A stretch of DNA of 10,557 nt, taken from NCBI GenBank assembly GCA_018260285.1, contig JAGLBH010000046.1:1-10557 (forward strand), written 5' to 3'. Made by a program: the position numbers and the translations under genes. Shown here piece after piece: positions 6,614 to 10,557 of this stretch (positions within the stretch are counted from its first letter, which is position 1; every line of letters starts with the position of its first letter). Under the pieces are notes generated by a model, which searched no databases, was not told the origin of the DNA, and was given only the letters and a program-made list of their open reading frames with translations. The stretch comes from Arthrobacter sp. Its GTDB lineage: Bacteria > Actinomycetota > Actinomycetes > Actinomycetales > Micrococcaceae.

Positions 6614-6621
6614 TATAAGCT
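6614..6621 (+). promoter_or_regulatory. Possible -10 element for pdtaR
   Basis: The only AT-rich spot upstream of pdtaR is TATAAGCT, containing TATAAG and TAAGCT (matching TANNNT). No acceptable -35 lies 16-18 bases upstream; that stretch is C-rich. If used, transcription would begin near 6628 and the mRNA leader would be about 70 bases and contain the hairpin at 6634-6672. Confidence 0.35.
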
Positions 6622-6633
6622 GGGGAGGGTCCA

Positions 6634-6672
6634 GGGGCGGACTTTCCACGGAAAAGTGCCCCGTTCCGCCCC
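6634..6672 (+). promoter_or_regulatory. Hairpin in the pdtaR mRNA leader
   Basis: GGGGCGGA (6634-6641) is the exact complement of TCCGCCCC (6665-6672). The 23-base interior can form a small extra stem (TTTC/GAAA). The structure ends 15 bases before the GAGGAG ribosome binding site of pdtaR. It could be a leader structure affecting RNA stability or readthrough. The apical loop does not match the paired hexaloop (A1, G4) motif known for ANTAR targets. Role is inference. Confidence 0.45.
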
Positions 6673-6697
6673 ACTGCATCACTGATTGAGGAGCACC

Positions 6698-7387
6698 ATG
6701 ACTGAGTCAACTCAGGCCCCGCGCCCGGATCGTCCCGAAACAGCGCAGGGTGCCGGCGGAGAGGACTCGTCGATGCTTCCCGCAGGGTCAGCTGACGTTC
6801 CCACCGCGCCGGTTCCGGAGAAGCCGCGCCGCGTCGTCATCGCCGAGGACGAGACCCTCATCCGCCTGGACATCGTCGAGACGCTTGAGGCAGAGGGGTA
6901 CGAGGTCGTCGCGGAGGCGACCAACGGGGAAGAGGCCCTGGCCCTGACCCGCGAGCATGCGCCCGACCTGGTTCTCATGGACGTGAAGATGCCCGTCATG
7001 GACGGCATCACGGCGGCGGAGGCGATCGTCAAGGAGCGCATCGCGCCCGTGGTTCTCCTCACGGCCTTCAGCCAGAAGGAGCTCGTGGAGCGCGCGCGCG
7101 AAGCCGGCGCCATGGCGTACATCGTCAAGCCGTTCACGGAGGCTGACCTCATCCCGGCCATCGAGATCGCCCTCTCCCGCTTCCAGGAGCTGACCTCCCT
7201 CGAGGCCGAGGTCCAGGACCTCAAGGAGGCCTTCGAGACGCGCAAGCTCGTCGAGCGGGCCAAGTCCCTCCTGACGACCAAGCTGGGGCTCACCGAGCCG
7301 GAGGCGTTCCGCTGGATTCAGAAGACCTCCATGAACCGCCGCCTCTCCATGCGCGAGGTCGCCACCACGATCATCGAGCAGATGTAG
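6698..7387 (+). CDS. pdtaR: ANTAR-domain response regulator, PdtaR family
   Basis: Cytoplasmic two-component response regulator that, when phosphorylated, acts on RNA as an antiterminator-type regulator. The known mycobacterial partner is the histidine kinase PdtaS. The 229-residue protein has a Pro/Ala-rich, probably disordered N-terminal stretch (1-43), a receiver domain (45-160) with E50, D51, phospho-acceptor D95 in LVLMDVKMP, T122 and K144, and a C-terminal ANTAR domain (about 168-229) with LVERAKSLLTTKLGLTEPEAFRWIQ followed by SMNRRLSMREVATTII. All key residues are present. ATG 6698 is chosen because GAGGAG sits four bases upstream; a TTG at 6686 would add only four residues. No histidine kinase gene lies in the window, so the partner is encoded elsewhere, as in Mycobacterium. 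The gene stands alone between tRNA-Leu and a convergent terminator. Confidence 0.94.
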   Translation: MTESTQAPRPDRPETAQGAGGEDSSMLPAGSADVPTAPVPEKPRRVVIAEDETLIRLDIVETLEAEGYEVVAEATNGEEALALTREHAPDLVLMDVKMPVMDGITAAEAIVKERIAPVVLLTAFSQKELVERAREAGAMAYIVKPFTEADLIPAIEIALSRFQELTSLEAEVQDLKEAFETRKLVERAKSLLTTKLGLTEPEAFRWIQKTSMNRRLSMREVATTIIEQM

Positions 7388-7405
7388 CACCCCCCGAACG
7401 AACAG

Positions 7406-7450
7406 CAGCGGCCCCGGCCCTCACCGAATCGGTGGGCGCCGGGGCCGCTG
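7406..7450. terminator. Long convergent terminator hairpin between pdtaR and pyk
   Basis: A perfect 12-bp stem (7406-7417 against 7439-7450) is extended by an inner stem CACCG-AAT-CGGTG (7422-7434) after a small mismatch. It lies 18 bases past the pdtaR stop and 43 bases past the pyk stop. Neither side has a real T-run, as in many GC-rich actinobacterial terminators. Its position between convergent genes supports use from both directions. Confidence 0.8.
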
Positions 7451-7493
7451 GTGTCAGAGGAGGCTCAGAGGCCAGTCCGCCGAGAGAGCCGGA

Positions 7494-8984
7494 CTACTTG
7501 TCCTCGAGCGGCCAGGGTCCGACCTTGTCCTTGACGACCTGCCCGGAGGAGTCCCGCAGCGGGCCGTGGTCCTGCGCGTCGCCCACCTTGTGGACGCGCA
7601 CGGCGTTCGTCGAGCCCGACTTTCCGGGAGGCGAGCCTGCGGCGATGACGACGAAGTCCTCCTTCGTCGCGAGGCGCTCGCGGATGAGGTGCTCGTCGAC
7701 CTGCTCCACCATGTCGTCCGTGTGCTTGACCATGTCCACGAGCACGGGGTTGATGCCCCAGAGGAGCGTCATCGTGTTGAGCGTGGACGTCACCGGGGTG
7801 TAGGCGAAGACCGGCTGGCCCGGGCGCAGGCGGGAGATGCGGCGAGCCGAGTCGCCCGACTGCGTGAACGTGCAGAGGAACTTGACGTCGAGCTGGTTGG
7901 CGATCTCCACGGCTGCGCGGGTGATGACGCCGCCGCGCGTCTTCGGCTGCGAGCCGAGGGGCTTGATGCGGTCCAGGCCGTGCACCTCGGTCGAGGAGAT
8001 GATGCGCGCCATGGTCTGCACGGTCTCCACCGGGTAGGCGCCCACGCTGGTCTCGCCGGAGAGCATGACGGCGTCGGCGCCGTCGAGCACGGCGTTGGCG
8101 CAGTCCGAGGCCTCCGCACGGGTCGGGCGCGGGTTCTCGATCATGGACTCAAGCACCTGGGTGGCCACGATGACCGGCTTGGCCCAGCGGCGGGCGACCT
8201 CGATGGCCTGCTTCTGGACCACGGGCACGTCCTCAAGGGGCAGCTCGACGCCGAGGTCGCCGCGGGCGACCATGATCGCGTCGAACGCGTCCACGATCTC
8301 TTCGAGGTTCTCCACGGCCTGGGGCTTCTCGATCTTGGCGATCGTGGGGACGCGGCGCCCCTCCTCGTCCATGATCTCGTGGACGCGCGTGATGTCAGAG
8401 GCGTTGCGCACGAAGGAGAGGGCGATCATGTCCACGCCCTGGCGGAGGGCCCAGCGGAGGTCCTCCTCGTCCTTCTCCGAGAGGGCGGGCACGTTGACGG
8501 CCACGCCCGGCAGGTTGATGCCCTTGTTGTTGGAGACCATTCCGCCGACGACCACTTCGGTGACGACCTTGGTGTTGTCCACGGCGATCGCCCGGAGGGC
8601 CACCTTGCCGTCGTCGATGAGGAGGGGATCCCCCACGTTGACGTCCTGCGGCAGGCCCTTGAAGGTCGTGGAGCAGATCTCCTGCGTGCCGAGGATGTCC
8701 TCGACCGTGATCGTGAAGATGTCCCCGGTCGCGAGGGCGTGGGGTCCGTCGGCAAAGCGGCCGAGACGGATCTTGGGTCCCTGCAGGTCCGCGAAGATGC
8801 CGACGGGTCGCCCCAGCTCCTCCGAGGCGCGGCGGACGTTCTCGTAGGTGCTGGCATGCACGGAGTAGTCCCCGTGGCTCATGTTCATGCGAGCGACGTT
8901 GACTCCGGCCTTGATGACGGCCAGCGTGTTCTCATAGCTGGCGATGGCTGGTCCGAAAGTGGCGACGATCTTGGCACGTCTCAT
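7494..8984 (-). CDS. pyk: Pyruvate kinase
   Basis: Converts phosphoenolpyruvate and ADP to pyruvate and ATP, the last step of glycolysis, in the cytoplasm. The 496-residue protein starts with the standard MRRAKIVATFGPA and keeps the phosphate and metal ligands: R32, N34 and S36 in ARMNMSHGD, D66 in FADLQGPKIR, catalytic K217 and E219 in TIAKIEKP, and D243 in MVARGDLGVELP, followed by ATQVLESM (274-281) and GETSVGAYP (310-318). A complete C-terminal regulatory domain follows (about 350-496). The frame is open up to 9104, but that extension would overlap gltD and has no family match, so ATG 8984 is chosen. That ATG has no Shine-Dalgarno; the bases before it are CCCTTTT. It lies 47 bases downstream of gltD in the same direction, so co-transcription with gltBD is likely. 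Confidence 0.97.
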   Translation of the reverse strand: MRRAKIVATFGPAIASYENTLAVIKAGVNVARMNMSHGDYSVHASTYENVRRASEELGRPVGIFADLQGPKIRLGRFADGPHALATGDIFTITVEDILGTQEICSTTFKGLPQDVNVGDPLLIDDGKVALRAIAVDNTKVVTEVVVGGMVSNNKGINLPGVAVNVPALSEKDEEDLRWALRQGVDMIALSFVRNASDITRVHEIMDEEGRRVPTIAKIEKPQAVENLEEIVDAFDAIMVARGDLGVELPLEDVPVVQKQAIEVARRWAKPVIVATQVLESMIENPRPTRAEASDCANAVLDGADAVMLSGETSVGAYPVETVQTMARIISSTEVHGLDRIKPLGSQPKTRGGVITRAAVEIANQLDVKFLCTFTQSGDSARRISRLRPGQPVFAYTPVTSTLNTMTLLWGINPVLVDMVKHTDDMVEQVDEHLIRERLATKEDFVVIAAGSPPGKSGSTNAVRVHKVGDAQDHGPLRDSSGQVVKDKVGPWPLEDK

Positions 8985-9031
8985 AAAAGGGAATCGGCTT
9001 TCTGGTCGAGTGTCTGTACGGGCGGCGGCCG

Positions 9032-10486
9032 CTAGAGCGCGATCGCCGCGTCCGTCGGTGCAACAGGCGCAGGGAGCTTGGTGGGCTCCTCCTCCATGAG
9101 CCACTGGTCGATGGCCGCGGCCGCTGAACGGCCCTCGGCGATCGCCCAGACGATGAGCGACTGTCCGCGTCCGGCGTCACCGGCAGCGAACACCCCTGGG
9201 GTGGAGGTCTGGTAGTAGCCATCGCGAGCGACGTTGCTGCGGGAGTCGAAATCGAGAGAGAGCTGCTCGGCCATGCCGGAGGGCTCCGGGCCTGTGAAGC
9301 CGAGGGCCAGGAAGACCACATCAGCGGGAATGACACGCTCTGTGCCCTCCTTGGGCCGACGCTCTCGACCCACGATCTCGGTCTCCGCGACGACGACGCC
9401 GGTGAGGCGCCCCTCATGCCCCTCAAACTCTACTGTAGAGGCCAGGTAGGACCTTTCGCCACCCTCTTCATGTGCGCTGGCGACCTCGAACAGCGTCGGC
9501 ACCGTGGGCCACGGCTGGTGCGCCGGGCGCTCCTCGGGCGGCTGGACGCCGATCGCCAGAGTGGTCACCGAGGCCGCTCCCTGGCGGTGGGCCGTGCCGA
9601 TGCAGTCTGCCCCCGTGTCGCCTCCGCCGAGGATGACGACGTGCTTGCCCTTGACGTCAATCGCCGGCGCCTCGTCAAGCCCCGCCACGGACCGGTTCAC
9701 CGGCACGAGGTAGTCCATCGCGAAGTGGACGCCGTCGAGCTCTCGGCCGGGGATCGGAAGGTCGCGCGGCGTCGTCGAGCCCGTGGCGATGAGGACGGCG
9801 TCGTGCGCCTGCCGCAGCTGCTGCCACGAGATGTCCACGGAGACCGAATGCCGGAAGCGGGTGCCCTCGGCCTCCATCTGCCGCAGGCGGGCGTCGAGGA
9901 TGTGCTTCTCGAGCTTGAAGTCGGGAATCCCGTAGCGCAGGAGCCCGCCGAAGCGGTCGTCGCGCTCGTAGACCACCACAGTGTGCCCGGCGCGCGTCAG
10001 CTGCTGTGCGGCGGCGAGACCCGCCGGGCCGGAGCCGACGACGGCCACCCGCTTGTGGGTCTGCCGTCCGGGCACCACAGGGTCCAGTCCCCCGTGCTCC
10101 ATGAGGTGGTCCGCCAGGGTGACCTCCACCTGCTTGATCGTCACGGCCGGCTGGTTGATGCCCAGCACGCACGCGGACTCGCAGGGCGCCGGGCAGAGGC
10201 GCCCGGTCAGCTCCGGGAAGTTGTTCGTCGCCAGGAGGCGCTGCCCGGCCTCGTCGAGGCGGCCTCGGTAGGTGAGGTCGTTCCACTCGGGGATGAGGTT
10301 CCCGAGGGGGCAGCCGCTGTGGCAGAAGGGCACGCCGCAGTCCATGCAGCGGCTCGCCTGCTCGCGGACCACCGCGGGGTCCTGGGCCTCGTACACCTCT
10401 TTGTAGTCGAGCAGGCGCACCGGCACGGGGCGCCGCGGCTGGGTCTTGCGTTCAGTGTGCTTCAGGAATCCGCGTGGGTCAGCCAC
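9032..10486 (-). CDS. gltD: Glutamate synthase (NADPH) small subunit
   Basis: Small subunit of the NADPH-dependent glutamine-oxoglutarate aminotransferase. It takes electrons from NADPH through FAD and passes them through iron-sulfur clusters to the large subunit GltB, which makes glutamate from glutamine and 2-oxoglutarate. The 484-residue protein has the N-terminal cysteine motif CMDCGVPFCHSGCP (C47, C50, C55, C59) and CPAPCESAC (C98, C102, C106), an FAD-binding VVGSGPAGLAAA (149-160), an NADPH-binding ILGGGDTGADC (285-295) and the closing FAD motif GVFAAGDAGRGQSLIVWAI (431-449). The start is GTG at 10486 with a strong GGAGG six bases upstream, and it overlaps the gltB stop by eight bases, implying tight coupling and equal subunit production. 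pyk follows in the same direction. Length is normal for the family. Confidence 0.97.
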   Translation of the reverse strand: MADPRGFLKHTERKTQPRRPVPVRLLDYKEVYEAQDPAVVREQASRCMDCGVPFCHSGCPLGNLIPEWNDLTYRGRLDEAGQRLLATNNFPELTGRLCPAPCESACVLGINQPAVTIKQVEVTLADHLMEHGGLDPVVPGRQTHKRVAVVGSGPAGLAAAQQLTRAGHTVVVYERDDRFGGLLRYGIPDFKLEKHILDARLRQMEAEGTRFRHSVSVDISWQQLRQAHDAVLIATGSTTPRDLPIPGRELDGVHFAMDYLVPVNRSVAGLDEAPAIDVKGKHVVILGGGDTGADCIGTAHRQGAASVTTLAIGVQPPEERPAHQPWPTVPTLFEVASAHEEGGERSYLASTVEFEGHEGRLTGVVVAETEIVGRERRPKEGTERVIPADVVFLALGFTGPEPSGMAEQLSLDFDSRSNVARDGYYQTSTPGVFAAGDAGRGQSLIVWAIAEGRSAAAAIDQWLMEEEPTKLPAPVAPTDAAIAL

Positions 10487-10557
10487 GGGCCACCTCCAAG
10501 ATTTTGGTCCATGTCGTCTGCCCGTCCGGGTCTTCGCCGTGGAGCTCGGCCTCGGCC
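10479..10557 (-). CDS. gltB: Glutamate synthase large subunit, C-terminal end (partial)
   Basis: The minus strand from the window edge reads AEAELHGEDPDGQTTWTKIL then EVARG and a TGA stop at 10481-10479. Only 25 codons are visible. The ending TWTKILEVARG-stop is typical of actinobacterial GltB, and the gene sits directly upstream of gltD with an eight-base overlap (GTGGCTGA contains the gltD start and the gltB stop). The large subunit carries the glutaminase and synthase sites. The identification rests mainly on context plus the short C-terminal match. Confidence 0.85.
   Translation of the reverse strand, partial: AEAELHGEDPDGQTTWTKILEVARG

Noticed and set aside
7566-9035. 489-codon open frame on the plus strand opposite pyk
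   Set aside because: It is a codon-shadow of pyruvate kinase: biased His/Asp/Leu/Arg composition, no recognisable domain, and no ribosome binding site that I can support.
1-10557. Mobile element, prophage, CRISPR or toxin-antitoxin signal
   Set aside because: I found no transposase or integrase gene, no spaced repeat array and no compact gene pair of that type. The tRNA-Leu 3' end shows no nearby duplicated copy that would mark an attachment site.

Overview
The window comes from a high-GC Gram-positive bacterium. Third codon positions are almost always G or C, GTG starts are used, and the proteins resemble those of Micrococcales (Arthrobacter/Micrococcaceae-like actinobacteria). The gene set pyk - pdtaR - polA - rpsA follows a neighbourhood known from other actinobacteria, including Mycobacterium, so this is conserved chromosomal backbone. 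I see no transposase, integrase, phage gene, CRISPR array or toxin module.

Layout from left to right. Positions 1-139 are a non-coding tail with two perfect hairpins behind rpsA. rpsA (ribosomal protein S1) lies on the minus strand. A 190-base spacer separates it from an Eis-like GNAT acetyltransferase on the minus strand, whose start overlaps the 3' end of polA (DNA polymerase I, minus). polA diverges from a plus-strand hotdog-fold acyl-CoA thioesterase (PaaI/MenI type); the two likely start codons have only 18 bp between them. A bidirectional terminator then separates the thioesterase from a minus-strand tRNA-Leu(CAA). Next comes pdtaR (plus), a response regulator with an ANTAR RNA-binding domain. 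A long convergent hairpin follows, then pyk (pyruvate kinase), gltD (glutamate synthase small subunit) and the last 25 codons of gltB, all on the minus strand.

The genes form three functional groups. gltB-gltD-pyk look like one co-directional unit joining ammonium assimilation to the last step of glycolysis. polA and the acetyltransferase are translationally coupled. rpsA, tRNA-Leu and pdtaR belong to translation and RNA-level regulation. The thioesterase may serve menaquinone synthesis or acyl-CoA turnover.

Most of the window is ordinary housekeeping, and I do not see a new defence or mobile system. The features most worth checking are the symmetric, possibly leaderless polA/thioesterase start region, a natural tyrosine in the PolA O-helix, a tandem duplication of the tRNA-Leu -10 region, a GC-rich hairpin in the pdtaR leader, and the Eis-like gene embedded between polA and rpsA.
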